Below, piece after piece: positions 32,810-41,842 of a DNA stretch of 64,000 bases. Both the position numbers and the translations under genes were made by a program. How positions within the stretch are numbered: position 1 is the first letter of the stretch; each line of letters opens with the position of its first letter. The notes under the pieces were generated by a model, which worked only from the letters and a program-made list of their open reading frames with translations, did no database searches and was not told the DNA's origin. This DNA is from Firmicutes bacterium UBA7510 (GTDB lineage: Bacteria; Bacillota; Clostridia; Tissierellales; Sedimentibacteraceae), in contig DLNM01000050.1 in assembly GCA_002479485.1 (NCBI GenBank), positions 13,035-77,034 on the forward strand, read 5' to 3'.

Positions 32810-32914
32810 GTTATATTTCCTTGGAGCAAAATAAAATCCTTTATTTTCACTTTGATAATCTAATAAAAAATCAAAAAAATTTTTATGTATTTCTAAAATA
32901 TCTACCTTTATCAT
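32774..32914 (-). pseudogene. Truncated gene ending in a hairpin repeat
   Basis: An N-terminal 46-residue fragment, MIKVDILEIHKNFFDFLLDY followed by QSENKGFYFAPRKYNFWG. From FWGRRFF onward the sequence is that of repeat copy C, so the frame runs into the repeat. I do not assign a family. The remaining DNA to 33068 is AT-rich and contains CCGTCC/CCCTACCC fragments like those near 26807. Confidence 0.5.
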
Positions 32915-33068
32915 CCCTTATATTATATCATTGTATTTTGAGATAGTTCCTTTTAGTTTATCTATCTTCATAAAATCAAAAAGAACCCGTCCTATTTTAT
33001 ATATATTAATATTTAAGTTAATTTTCTAATATCTTTTTATATAAAAGACCCTACCCTGCTTATACATG

Positions 33069-35222
33069 TTAACCATTCCAATGTTTGTTAAAATGTTCAA
33101 TAGCATTATTATCTTCAAAACACTGTTTCATCAAGAGAATTATATCATTTTTTGTCTTTCCATTTAAATCTGCTTCTAAGTCGTCAATTGAGTGTGAATT
33201 GACATCAAATAATTTTTTTGCGCCACTCTGGCTTTCATAAAATTTATTTTTATTAATCCCATTAAATTTTGTATATGTTTCAATAATTCTACGTATCGGA
33301 TTCAAAAGGAGTTCAGGTCCAGTACTATTTTCATTAAATAAAAATACTATCTCATTCCAAAGAGCATCGTAATTTGTTTTAAAATTTTCTTGTTCCTTTA
33401 CCAAAAATTTAAAACTTGTTTTATAGCCATTTGAAACAAATCTTATAAATTTATCTTCATTATACTTTCTTCCATACTTAACATTTAAGTAGAAATGATT
33501 ATTATGTGTAAGCAAAATAAACTTATCGTCACTCTTTATTTTTTTTATCAATTCTTGTAGTTCGTCAATGATAATATACTGCATTGTATCGTCATTAGAG
33601 TTCATTGGATCATCAAAAACTATAACTTTCTTCTGATGACCCGATTCATTTTCATCAATTTCACCTATCTTTTCAATGAAATATAAAAAAGCAATTATGT
33701 TTTTTTCACCTGTTGATAATTGTGTTATATCTCTTATAGTATTTGAGCGCAGGCACTTTACCCTATAAAATCCCTTTCCATCTTCATTCTCATAATGATC
33801 CAATTCACATGATACAAAATGCTTCAATTTGGCATTAATAATTAGAGCTAGTTTTTTCTCATCTTTTGTTTGTGCTCTTAAATTATTGATTTCGCCCTGA
33901 ATATTACTAATCTGATTATTCAATCCATTTTCGCCATCGATTTTATTTTTTTCATTGCTTAAATCTAATAATGCTTTGTTCATTTCTTTTTCCAAATTAC
34001 CTAATTCATTAATTTTAACAATATAATCAAATTTATTTATGAGCATCTTAATTTTATGATATCTAAGTTTTTCTTGAGCTTCATTTTGTTTTTTTAATAA
34101 GTCATTTTTATTATTTTCATTCACTATGTCATTAAATTTTATTTGCAAATCAGAAAAATCTAACGGAATTTCTAAATCCAACATACTACTTTCCACAAAT
34201 AAATTACTTTCCTTACTTTGAAGTGCACTCATAAGCTTAAGAAAAAAGTTACTATATGACTTTAATTTTCCCTCTATTTCATCCTTAATAAAAGTTAACT
34301 TTTCGAGAAACTCAGGATAAAACTGATCTAACGTAATATCTACCTTTTGTGTATTAAGAATTTCTTGATTAATTCTTTCTATCATAAACTGAATCCGATT
34401 TTGAAATATTTTCACCTCATCAGCTGAAAAATAACTTTCCAACTCTATAAATGTATCATCTTCTATTTTGTTACCACAAAAAGCGCATATATCACCTTTA
34501 TGATGGCAGTTGAGTCCTTTCTCAGCAAACTTCCTTTTATCTTCATTGTTCTCTAATCTTGTAATTATAACCTTTTCATTAACTTTATTATTCAAAATTT
34601 CATTTACATCTTTCAAATAAGCTCTAAGATCAATAATAGGTAATTTTGTTTTATCCGCTTTTTTTGCTTCTGATTTTAAAAGGCTTGTAAGTTGAGATAT
34701 TTCAGTATCTTGAAGAAAACATGCTTTTTCTATTTCTGACGCAAAGTTCCGTACGTTATATGATGGAGCAGAAAGCTGAGGTGAGGTTTCATTCTTAATA
34801 TCTGCTGCTGATAGTGTTTTAAATTGTTTAATTTCACTTTCCATACTAGTAAAAGCTGTTTTAGCATTTTCATATTTTGACCTAAAATTTTCATCATCAG
34901 CATTCTCAGGCATGTTAATTGTATTCATTATTGTTGTTATTTGTTGTTTTATCTTTTCAATATCATCTAGTTTATCTTCAATCTGACTATTAATCGATGT
35001 ATTCTCTTCACCTAAAACTACCGCGTTTAATTTTTTATTTGCATCTAATATACCTTCAAATCCCTGAAAAATCCTAATGTCATATCCTGATGCTTGTTCT
35101 TTAATTAGTTTTGTTATTGTAGACTTTCCTGTTCCGTTTTTCCCAAATACAAAATTAATGTTTTTATCAAAGCTAATTTCATTGTCTTTAAAAACGTCCT
35201 CATGGGCTAAGTTAATTTTCAT
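33069..35222 (-). CDS. RloC/PrrC-like AAA_13 ATPase, candidate anticodon nuclease
   Basis: A 717-residue ABC-type ATPase of the AAA_13 family. Walker A is GKNGTGKST (27-35). Long coiled-coil segments flank a CxxC zinc-hook-like motif (C246-AF-C249). Then come the signature LSTGEKN, Walker B VIVFDDP and a LLTHNNHF switch. The C-terminal domain holds R644-R-I-I-E648 and NSH677, spaced like the R-x3-E...H catalytic residues of PrrC/RloC anticodon nucleases. RloC differs from PrrC by its zinc hook and by not needing an EcoprrI partner. No hsd genes are present. The ATG at 35222 follows GGAGGG. Phage defence by tRNA cleavage is inferred. Confidence 0.75.
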   Translation of the reverse strand: MKINLAHEDVFKDNEISFDKNINFVFGKNGTGKSTITKLIKEQASGYDIRIFQGFEGILDANKKLNAVVLGEENTSINSQIEDKLDDIEKIKQQITTIMNTINMPENADDENFRSKYENAKTAFTSMESEIKQFKTLSAADIKNETSPQLSAPSYNVRNFASEIEKACFLQDTEISQLTSLLKSEAKKADKTKLPIIDLRAYLKDVNEILNNKVNEKVIITRLENNEDKRKFAEKGLNCHHKGDICAFCGNKIEDDTFIELESYFSADEVKIFQNRIQFMIERINQEILNTQKVDITLDQFYPEFLEKLTFIKDEIEGKLKSYSNFFLKLMSALQSKESNLFVESSMLDLEIPLDFSDLQIKFNDIVNENNKNDLLKKQNEAQEKLRYHKIKMLINKFDYIVKINELGNLEKEMNKALLDLSNEKNKIDGENGLNNQISNIQGEINNLRAQTKDEKKLALIINAKLKHFVSCELDHYENEDGKGFYRVKCLRSNTIRDITQLSTGEKNIIAFLYFIEKIGEIDENESGHQKKVIVFDDPMNSNDDTMQYIIIDELQELIKKIKSDDKFILLTHNNHFYLNVKYGRKYNEDKFIRFVSNGYKTSFKFLVKEQENFKTNYDALWNEIVFLFNENSTGPELLLNPIRRIIETYTKFNGINKNKFYESQSGAKKLFDVNSHSIDDLEADLNGKTKNDIILLMKQCFEDNNAIEHFNKHWNG

Positions 35223-35469
35223 TTGAATCCCTCCATTACAGTGTTTATTACCAAAAGAATGTATATAACTTTCTTTTTTAAATATTTTTATGATACTTAT
35301 ATTACGCAAGTGTATATTTGAATTGCTTTTGTGCTATAATGTTTTAATAATTCATTTATATATTTAATGTATTCCGAATTAATCTCAGACAAATTTTTAT
35401 CTAAATTTACCATATATCAGATATAATTACAATATAAAGAATTATCTCATTTTGTTAATAAACAGGTAA

Positions 35470-35679
35470 TCAATAACCTCCCGCCACCTGTAGGTCTACA
35501 CAATTATCACCTTTTATACGACTTCCTCGGAGCGTTTCTTCCTTATCAAAATCAAGGAATGCAAGAATGCGGAGTAAAAAAGGTGATAATTGTTTGGCCC
35601 AAGGCTTGCTATTAGAACACGTATATATAACCACAAGACCACCAAAGACTATCCCTAACAAAAATAAAAAAATGCCCAC
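35470..35679 (-). CDS. Possible 69-residue membrane peptide (doubtful)
   Basis: From a GTG codon the frame reads MGIFLFLLGIVFGGLVVIYT, a single transmembrane helix, then a polar tail. No ribosome site precedes it, and the GTG lies in the loop of a clear terminator hairpin (35661-35687). The tail is encoded by a large inverted repeat. It could be a small toxin-like peptide, but a chance frame over a T-rich tract is at least as likely. Confidence 0.25.
   Translation of the reverse strand: MGIFLFLLGIVFGGLVVIYTCSNSKPWAKQLSPFLLRILAFLDFDKEETLRGSRIKGDNCVDLQVAGGY
35500..35593. repeat. Large inverted repeat between the two defence genes
   Basis: ACAATTATCACCTTTT (35500-35515) and AAAAGGTGATAATTGT (35578-35593) are perfect 16-bp complements with a 62-nt centre that holds a further TTCCTT/AAGGAA stem. 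It may be a structured RNA, a small MITE, or a regulatory hairpin ahead of the nuclease gene. Confidence 0.65.
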
Positions 35680-35687
35680 GGCATTTT
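35661..35687 (-). terminator. Terminator after the NACHT gene
   Basis: AAAATGCC-gtg-GGCATTTT followed on the minus strand by TTTATTTTTG is a strong rho-independent terminator. It separates the NACHT gene from the downstream anticodon-nuclease-like gene, so each probably has its own promoter. Confidence 0.8.
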
Positions 35688-35860
35688 ACGATAAAATCAA
35701 TAAAATGCGTAAGCATTTTTACCTTTTATATTATTTACTTCATAAGCAAGCACACCGTCTCCACATGCCTTGAAGCGATAAAAAAGATGCCGCTTGAAGC
35801 TATTAACCCCTTGGCGGCAATCAATTATGCGTGTATTACTGAGCTTCATCAACATCAAAT

Positions 35861-38791
35861 TTAAAAACCCCTTGGTTCTGAAGTGATGTTTTTGTTTTCA
35901 TCATACATAAATAGAAAATCTGCAATACTATTTCCGTATGAACTATGTCTTCCAGATAAGTCGTTAATAATAATTTCTTCAATACATTGCAAATCTGCCA
36001 AATCCATAATATCATACACCGAAACCTCATTAGACGAAATCTCCAATATTATTTTTTTGTCTCCGAAATACGATAATATTTCAGAAAATGTCCTTTCAAA
36101 CACAAATGCAGTGCAAATAAAATGTACTTTTTTAAGACCATGAATTTCCGACAAGACATAAAGTTCATCTAATAGCAGACTATCAATGGAACCATCTATA
36201 GTCAATTCCTCTATATTACGGAAATTCTTCAGAACAGTCTTAGGAACCGAAACATTATTATCTTCCAATTTAATAATCAGATTTTTTATTTCAATATTTT
36301 CAACACCAATATTATATGTACCATCATCATTTGATGTAATGCGCCATTCACAAGTTTGTATGCCCGCCACATTCTTTAGGCAAGAAAAACAGTACGAATT
36401 CAATAAAATAATTTTAGGACATATTTTGGCAATGTTGTATTTGGAATTAATGATAATATTTGCAACAAAACTAGTTACAGTTATTTCGCCACTTTCTTTT
36501 GCATAATCAAAGATGGCACTTGACAATTGGCTATCAGCAACATCTTGGGCATCAAGCTTTTCAATTACATTGAAAATATACTTACAAATTGTATCATTGC
36601 CATTCAACAGATATTTAGAAAGAGCATTAAGAGATTCAATTGTATTTATTAATGTTAGTGTATTTATACACAACTTGATTTCAGGAATTGAAAATTTATC
36701 GCTAAACTCCAAAAATTGAACAATAGATTCTGGAGCAGTACTCAATAGTTTGGATTCATGGTCATTCCGTGGCGGTATAATATCATATATTTTTGATTCT
36801 ACCTTATCTCGAATTTCTGGCGAAAGTTCAACCGGAATATTGAAGCACGCTACAGCTGCATACAGGTATTTATTATCTTCTTTGCCCTTTTCCAATAATG
36901 TCGTCATAATCTCATCTGCATCAGATTTTGTTGAAAATCCCATAGCCAACAGAACTGTTTCATGCCAATTATAATCAAGGATTTTCTCGATAAGTACCCC
37001 ATAATCGGAGTTTTTCATTATTACACGAGCCGCTAGATATTCTTGAAATGTTTTGTGAATAAAATCTATATCATTACCAGAAACATTTCTAAGTATTCCG
37101 CTCCTTTCAATTAAAAATTTCAAGATTTTTTCAGCACCGATATCCATTACTTCGGTGCTCATGTATCGAATTTTGTTGTTAATCCTATTAGTAACCTGTG
37201 TTTTTTTCTGCGAAACAAAATTGTTAATCTGAAACCAATATGCAATATCATCCAAAATAGCAAAACGTTGTTGTTGACTCAGTTTGTCCCCTACTTCGTG
37301 TCCAATATGCCTACTTTCATCCCTATTTTCCATAAGCATCTTGCAGCATTCTTCATATATTTCATTCCTCGTTTTCGGTAAGATCATTCCGTTATTATGC
37401 CAAAGTCCACAAATCATCGCACAAAGTAATGGATAAGAAGATAAATCTCGTAATGAGCGATTATTTCTTATCTGTTTAAATATTGTTTTACTATAACTTT
37501 CAGTGTTCTTTTGACTCCATTTATAATTTCCTGATACTGATTTATGCCAATTATTTATGAATACTGATATAAGGTCACTAGTCATAGGTAAAAGTTCAAT
37601 AATTTTAAAATTCTCATAAAATTCATTGTATTCCGGCAATAATTCATAGATTACGCTTGGTCTCGATGTAATTACTATTTTTACTTCAAATTCATCATTT
37701 ATCGTGGAAACCCAGTTTAACACTTCATGCCTTTTAGAAAGAGGAATTTCATCCATCCCGTCAATCAGTATCATAGCCCTCTGGGAAGTAAAAACATCCT
37801 GCATCCATTTATCAGTATGCTCTTTTGACACACATTTTGATATCAAAGAACGAAGTGTATTGAAAGATATTTCACCCTTATGTTTTCGAAGCTCAATTAC
37901 AAATGGAATTCTATTGTTCCATGGTGTGTCATCCAGTTCGCTATTTCCTATTGCACAGTTTATGGCAAGCCAATTAATAAATGTTGTTTTACCCGTCCCG
38001 GCCTCTCCTAAAACGAACAAAAAACTATCTTCCAAAAAATCATGTACATTTCGAGAATATCCCTCTTCAACATCTACGGCATTAAGAGTTACATAAGCTT
38101 CTTCAAGCAAGTACCTCTTGGTTTCTAAATTTAGATTTGCACCAAAAACATTTATTTGACTATATTTTTTTCTTATAACATTTTTATATTCAATCTCAAT
38201 ACTAGACATTTCAAGTGTTTCTTTTCTTTTCAAATCTAACCTGTTTTTCTCAAAATCATTCAGGAATCTATTGAACTCTCCCTTTATAGTGTTCATTTGG
38301 ATAATTGTTTCACGACCTGTTTTTGATGTGAAATCTTGGAGTTTTTCTGACATATCGACAACAAATACTACAGCAAGTCGAAGCATAGCATTCAACTGAG
38401 ACCATTCTGAGTCGGAATATTGTTTCCTATCAAAAGATTTCTCTTTGAGAATATCCTTTATGATATCATCAATGTTGAATGCCTTTGATATAAGATTCTT
38501 AAGTGAGAAATCATATTCCTTGAATATCATTTCTAAATTACTAATCATAAACTCAAGACGTTCATCTTTATTTACTTCACCAGATGACTCTATTAACTTA
38601 CCAAGATTATCAGAATATTTGTCCATAAAAGATTCAAAGTACCGACGCGTCGCTCTAGCTTTCATATAATCGCCAGATACTTTCATAAAGAACTCATCAG
38701 TAATATCCGCTAAAGGTTCATTGAAAATATTGCATAACATTGTTTTAACTAAAACACGACCTAAGTTTGCAATTATCATTTCGCAAATCAT
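35861..38791 (-). CDS. NACHT domain NTPase (bacterial NLR-like defence protein)
   Basis: A 976-residue protein. Residues 1-~245 are an all-helical N-terminal domain of the kind found ahead of bacterial NACHT modules. The NACHT NTPase spans ~255-560: Walker A GEAGTGKTT (262-270), Walker B AMILIDGMDEIP (339-350), a sensor VITSRPS, then DFIHKTFQEYLAARVI. HEAT-like helices follow. From ~820 there are leucine-rich-type strands (IEELTIDGSIDSLLLDELY), probably the sensor. Bacterial NACHT proteins abort phage infection on recognising phage products. No nuclease or TIR domain is seen, so the effector is either the N-terminal domain or separate. GAGGTG precedes the ATG. Confidence 0.85.
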   Translation of the reverse strand: MICEMIIANLGRVLVKTMLCNIFNEPLADITDEFFMKVSGDYMKARATRRYFESFMDKYSDNLGKLIESSGEVNKDERLEFMISNLEMIFKEYDFSLKNLISKAFNIDDIIKDILKEKSFDRKQYSDSEWSQLNAMLRLAVVFVVDMSEKLQDFTSKTGRETIIQMNTIKGEFNRFLNDFEKNRLDLKRKETLEMSSIEIEYKNVIRKKYSQINVFGANLNLETKRYLLEEAYVTLNAVDVEEGYSRNVHDFLEDSFLFVLGEAGTGKTTFINWLAINCAIGNSELDDTPWNNRIPFVIELRKHKGEISFNTLRSLISKCVSKEHTDKWMQDVFTSQRAMILIDGMDEIPLSKRHEVLNWVSTINDEFEVKIVITSRPSVIYELLPEYNEFYENFKIIELLPMTSDLISVFINNWHKSVSGNYKWSQKNTESYSKTIFKQIRNNRSLRDLSSYPLLCAMICGLWHNNGMILPKTRNEIYEECCKMLMENRDESRHIGHEVGDKLSQQQRFAILDDIAYWFQINNFVSQKKTQVTNRINNKIRYMSTEVMDIGAEKILKFLIERSGILRNVSGNDIDFIHKTFQEYLAARVIMKNSDYGVLIEKILDYNWHETVLLAMGFSTKSDADEIMTTLLEKGKEDNKYLYAAVACFNIPVELSPEIRDKVESKIYDIIPPRNDHESKLLSTAPESIVQFLEFSDKFSIPEIKLCINTLTLINTIESLNALSKYLLNGNDTICKYIFNVIEKLDAQDVADSQLSSAIFDYAKESGEITVTSFVANIIINSKYNIAKICPKIILLNSYCFSCLKNVAGIQTCEWRITSNDDGTYNIGVENIEIKNLIIKLEDNNVSVPKTVLKNFRNIEELTIDGSIDSLLLDELYVLSEIHGLKKVHFICTAFVFERTFSEILSYFGDKKIILEISSNEVSVYDIMDLADLQCIEEIIINDLSGRHSSYGNSIADFLFMYDENKNITSEPRGF

Positions 38792-39102
38792 GCATTCACC
38801 TCAATATGGTAATCAACCATTTTAATTATTACAGTATAATAACAACTGACGTCTTTGTTTTCTGCTTGATAGTTAAATTAGCAGATCTTTTAATTACTCT
38901 TTTATTATAACACTTTTTTACATTATTTTACAATAAATATTATAAAGTAATACTAAGTATATTTATTTTTTCTATCCTTAAAATTTCACTTCTTCCAATT
39001 TACATAGTTTGTATAATTGAACACTTTTTTATATATAAATTATATATATAAACATGTTTTTATATATTATACAACTTATTACATTACTTTACCATATATA
39101 AT
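38792..39102. other. Gene-free AT-rich region upstream of the NACHT gene
   Basis: About 310 bp of very AT-rich DNA between the NACHT start and the rlmD terminator. It must hold the NACHT promoter, but many AT-rich hexamers fit and none stands out. Repeated TATATA stretches at 39020-39075 are the only structure seen. Confidence 0.5.
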
Positions 39103-39144
39103 AAAAAGATAGGAATATACTAAATCATATAGTATTTTCCTATC
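39103..39144 (-). terminator. Terminator after rlmD
   Basis: GATAGGAATATACTA and TAGTATTTTCCTATC form a long stem with one bulge; minus-strand reading continues as TTTTTATTATAT. It lies 15 bp past the rlmD stop. Confidence 0.85.
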
Positions 39145-39158
39145 TCTTATTCATTATA

Positions 39159-40565
39159 TCACTGCTTTGTATTATGATCAGACCTAGCTATGTCTAAACC
39201 ACAATACTTCATCAGAATTATCGTTTCTACGTGTGGTGTCATCGGAAACATATCCACACATCTTACTTTCTCCACCTTATACCCTGCACTCAAAAATTCT
39301 GGTAAATCCTTTGTTAATGATGTTGGTTTACATGATATATAGATGAAGGTTTTTGGGTTGTAGTCTATTATTTTCTTTAGCGCTTTTGGATGGATGCCTT
39401 CTCTTGGAGGGTCTAGGATTATGATGTCTGGGTTGTTGGCTCCATCTATTTTTGTTAGTTCATCTACTTTTTCAAGTACGTCTCCAGCTATGAATGTGCA
39501 GTTTTGTATGTTGTTTAGCTTTACATTTTCATTTGCTTTTACTACTGCTTCCTCTACTATTTCTATACCTATAACTTTTTTGGCATTAGTTGAAACTATC
39601 TGTCCGATGGTACCTGTGCCTGAGTATAGGTCATATATTACTTTGTCCTTTGTGTCTCCTATGAAGTCTCTTACTACACTGTATAGCTTTTCAGCTCCTA
39701 GTGAGTTTGTTTGAAAGAAGGAAAATGTTGATATATTAAATTTTAAGCCTAAAATTTCTTCTTCGATTTTATCTTCACCGTATAGGATTTTAAATTCCTC
39801 TGCTTTTACTACATCTGCTATTGAGTCAGTTATTGAATGAGCTATACATCTTATTGTTCCACTCAACTTTAATGAATTTAACATGTTTATAAATTCAGTT
39901 TCATTAAGTGTTCCCTGTGAGGATGTAACTAAGTTTATCAATATATCCTCTGTTTTTGCACATTTTCTTACTACTAGATATCTTAAAAATCCTTCCTTTG
40001 ATATCTTGTGATAAAAAGTTGCATTATTTTCCAGGAAATACTGTAGAGTTTCTGTCAAAATTACTCTAAAATCCTCGTCTACTATCTGGCAATTATCTAC
40101 TGTTACTATTTCGTAAAATCTATTTTTCTGATGCATACCTAGTGTAAGTGGTCCGCCTTTTACGGCATCACCGAAGGAAAACTCCATCTTATTGCGATAG
40201 TTAAGCTCCCTTGGACTTTCTACTATCGGCAGCATTTCATAGTTTGTTGTTACTTCGTCTATAATTTTTTTAACTTGATTTTGTTTTAAATGAAGCTGCT
40301 TTTCATAAGGTATTGTCTGATATAAGCATCCTCCACAAATACCAAAGTGATTACATACTGGCTGTTTTTCATAATCTGCATTTTTAACTACTTCTACAAG
40401 TTTTGCTTCTATTTCATGTTTCTTTATTTTAGATATTTTAGCTTGGATTGTTTGCCCTAGAAGCGCATTTTTAACAATAACTGTATAACCTTCATAGTTT
40501 GCTATAGCTTTATTAGGGAACAAAACATCTTCTATTGTAATTTCAATTATATCGCCTTTTTTCAT
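39159..40565 (-). CDS. rlmD: 23S rRNA (uracil-5)-methyltransferase RlmD/RlmCD-type
   Basis: A 468-residue RumA/TrmA-family methyltransferase. It has an N-terminal TRAM domain (~1-60), the 4Fe-4S cysteines C-x5-C-x2-C in VCNHFGICGGCLYQT with a fourth Cys in VDNCQ, the SAM site YDLYSGTGTIGQ, LDPPREG, and the catalytic SCKPTSL. It transfers a methyl group from SAM to C5 of a 23S rRNA uridine. In Firmicutes a single RlmCD often modifies both U747 and U1939, and which applies here is unclear. The ATG at 40565, after AAAGGAA, is preferred to an upstream one. A tandem hairpin repeat lies just upstream. Confidence 0.92.
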   Translation of the reverse strand: MKKGDIIEITIEDVLFPNKAIANYEGYTVIVKNALLGQTIQAKISKIKKHEIEAKLVEVVKNADYEKQPVCNHFGICGGCLYQTIPYEKQLHLKQNQVKKIIDEVTTNYEMLPIVESPRELNYRNKMEFSFGDAVKGGPLTLGMHQKNRFYEIVTVDNCQIVDEDFRVILTETLQYFLENNATFYHKISKEGFLRYLVVRKCAKTEDILINLVTSSQGTLNETEFINMLNSLKLSGTIRCIAHSITDSIADVVKAEEFKILYGEDKIEEEILGLKFNISTFSFFQTNSLGAEKLYSVVRDFIGDTKDKVIYDLYSGTGTIGQIVSTNAKKVIGIEIVEEAVVKANENVKLNNIQNCTFIAGDVLEKVDELTKIDGANNPDIIILDPPREGIHPKALKKIIDYNPKTFIYISCKPTSLTKDLPEFLSAGYKVEKVRCVDMFPMTPHVETIILMKYCGLDIARSDHNTKQ

Positions 40566-40582
40566 TGATATTCCTTTCAGTA

Positions 40583-40646
40583 AGTGTGAGATGTACTTTC
40601 TCACACTGTGATATGTACTTCTTCACAATGTGTAATGTACACACTT
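40583..40646. repeat. GTGTGA-type hairpin repeat, three tandem units
   Basis: Units AGTGTGAGA-tgtactt-TCTCACACT, then TGTGA-tatgtacttct-TCACA, then TGTGT-aatgt-ACACA follow one another directly. Each carries the same ATGTACTT-like loop. They fill the gap between rlmD and the thioesterase gene and overlap the end of the latter. Confidence 0.7.
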
Positions 40647-41148
40647 AATACTCTATATATTCTGGTCCTTTATTCTCTTCATAATACATAAAATCGTCAA
40701 TATTGTCTATATCCTCAGATATTTTACTTACTGGCATTTTAACATATTTGGCATATGCTGTAACCGCAACTTCACCATTGTTTAGTACTATTTCGCCTTC
40801 GCCTTCAAATATCTTACGGGAGTTTCTTAATGGTCTAGCTATTACTTTTAATTCTTCATTTAATGGTACCGGCTTTTTATATTTTAAATTAAGCTCAACA
40901 GTTACTCCCCAAGTATCAGGCTCTTCAAGCATCATAGCTCTGCCTATTGTTTCATCCAGAAGTGCTGCTGAAACGCCACCATGAAGTCTATTTGGGTAGC
41001 TTTGGTGCATGTCTTGCGCTGTAAAAATACCAACCAGTTCACCATTTTCTAATTCAAAAAACTTTGCTTTTAAACCAGCAATATTTTCTGTACCACATAC
41101 AAAACATTCTTTACTAACATACTGTTTTCTAGCCACTTTATTTTCCAT
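40645..41148 (-). CDS. PaaI/YiiD-type hotdog thioesterase
   Basis: A 167-residue hotdog-fold protein. The helix motif NRLHGGVSAALLDETIGRAM (~58-77) is the PaaI/4HBT signature, with Asp/Glu in the catalytic position. An N-terminal CFVCGTEN resembles the CxxC start of proteins annotated as PaaI family thioesterases in clostridia. It probably hydrolyses an acyl-CoA; the substrate is unknown. CGGAGG precedes the ATG, and a GTGTGAAA-type hairpin lies just upstream. Confidence 0.88.
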   Translation of the reverse strand: MENKVARKQYVSKECFVCGTENIAGLKAKFFELENGELVGIFTAQDMHQSYPNRLHGGVSAALLDETIGRAMMLEEPDTWGVTVELNLKYKKPVPLNEELKVIARPLRNSRKIFEGEGEIVLNNGEVAVTAYAKYVKMPVSKISEDIDNIDDFMYYEENKGPEYIEY

Positions 41149-41190
41149 GCCAACCTCCGTTACGCCATTTCACTGTATTATAATAATTTT

Positions 41191-41215
41191 AGCGTGAAAT
41201 ATTTTTTTTCACGCT
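41191..41215. repeat. GTGTGAAA-type hairpin repeat, copy 2
   Basis: Perfect stem AGCGTGAAA / TTTCACGCT with a 7-nt T-rich loop. Flanks on both sides (TACGCCRTTTCAC towards the gene, CTATA beyond) match the copy before proS at 58375-58424. It lies between the thioesterase and flavodoxin genes. Confidence 0.72.
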
Positions 41216-41234
41216 ATAGTCTCTTTTAAAAATG

Positions 41235-41816
41235 TTATTTTTGTGTGCACAATATTTCGCATATTTTATCTATTGCATTTAGGATTTTTTCATCTGGTCT
41301 TACATCTCCATTGTCTCCTACATAATGTAGTAATCCATAGGCCGGAAAGCTTACACCCTCTACTAAATTACTTGGAATAGGTGTGTTAAACATTCCAAGA
41401 TGTTGACCAAAAATATTTATTGCATTAAGACACATATCTCCGCCACCCTCTGGTGTTCCTGCACATGCAAATGCAAATAATTTTTTGCCGTAGAATTTTG
41501 CATCTGTCCAATAATCTGCAAATTCGTCCATAAATGACTTCATTTCAGCTGAAACATTGCCAAAATAGGTTGGTGAACCTAAAATTATTGCATCACTATC
41601 TAAAAGTTCCTTAAAATCATATAAACTAACAGACATTATTTCGTCCTTATATTTCTTAGCAAATTCAAATGTATTTGCCAATTTTTCAAAGTCATCATCT
41701 CTTACTTTAAATAAATTTACATCTATATTTCTATTTTTTAAACTATCATAAAATGCTTTTGCAATTAAATAGTTATTTCCACTTACGCTGTGAAAAACTA
41801 TGGATACTTTTTTCAT
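41235..41816 (-). CDS. Flavodoxin-fold NAD(P)H oxidoreductase
   Basis: A 193-residue flavodoxin/WrbA-like protein. The FMN phosphate loop is SVSGNNYLIAKAF (~10-22), followed by GSPTYFGNVSAEMKSFMDEF (flavin ring contact) and FACAGTPEGGGDMCL near the C-terminal third. Related proteins are FMN-dependent quinone reductases or electron carriers. It lies 26 bp downstream of ptsI and may share its transcript. The exact role is open. Confidence 0.85.
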   Translation of the reverse strand: MKKVSIVFHSVSGNNYLIAKAFYDSLKNRNIDVNLFKVRDDDFEKLANTFEFAKKYKDEIMSVSLYDFKELLDSDAIILGSPTYFGNVSAEMKSFMDEFADYWTDAKFYGKKLFAFACAGTPEGGGDMCLNAINIFGQHLGMFNTPIPSNLVEGVSFPAYGLLHYVGDNGDVRPDEKILNAIDKICEILCTQK

Positions 41817-41842
41817 GTCCTCTCCTTATTTAATTTGAAGAA

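Noticed and set aside
35500..35593. Inverted repeat as a retron msr-msd
   Set aside because: No reverse transcriptase gene lies in the window, and the fold lacks the expected msr elements.
39394..39714. Plus-strand frame of 106 codons over rlmD
   Set aside because: Antisense to the SAM-binding and catalytic region of rlmD, with no ribosome site.
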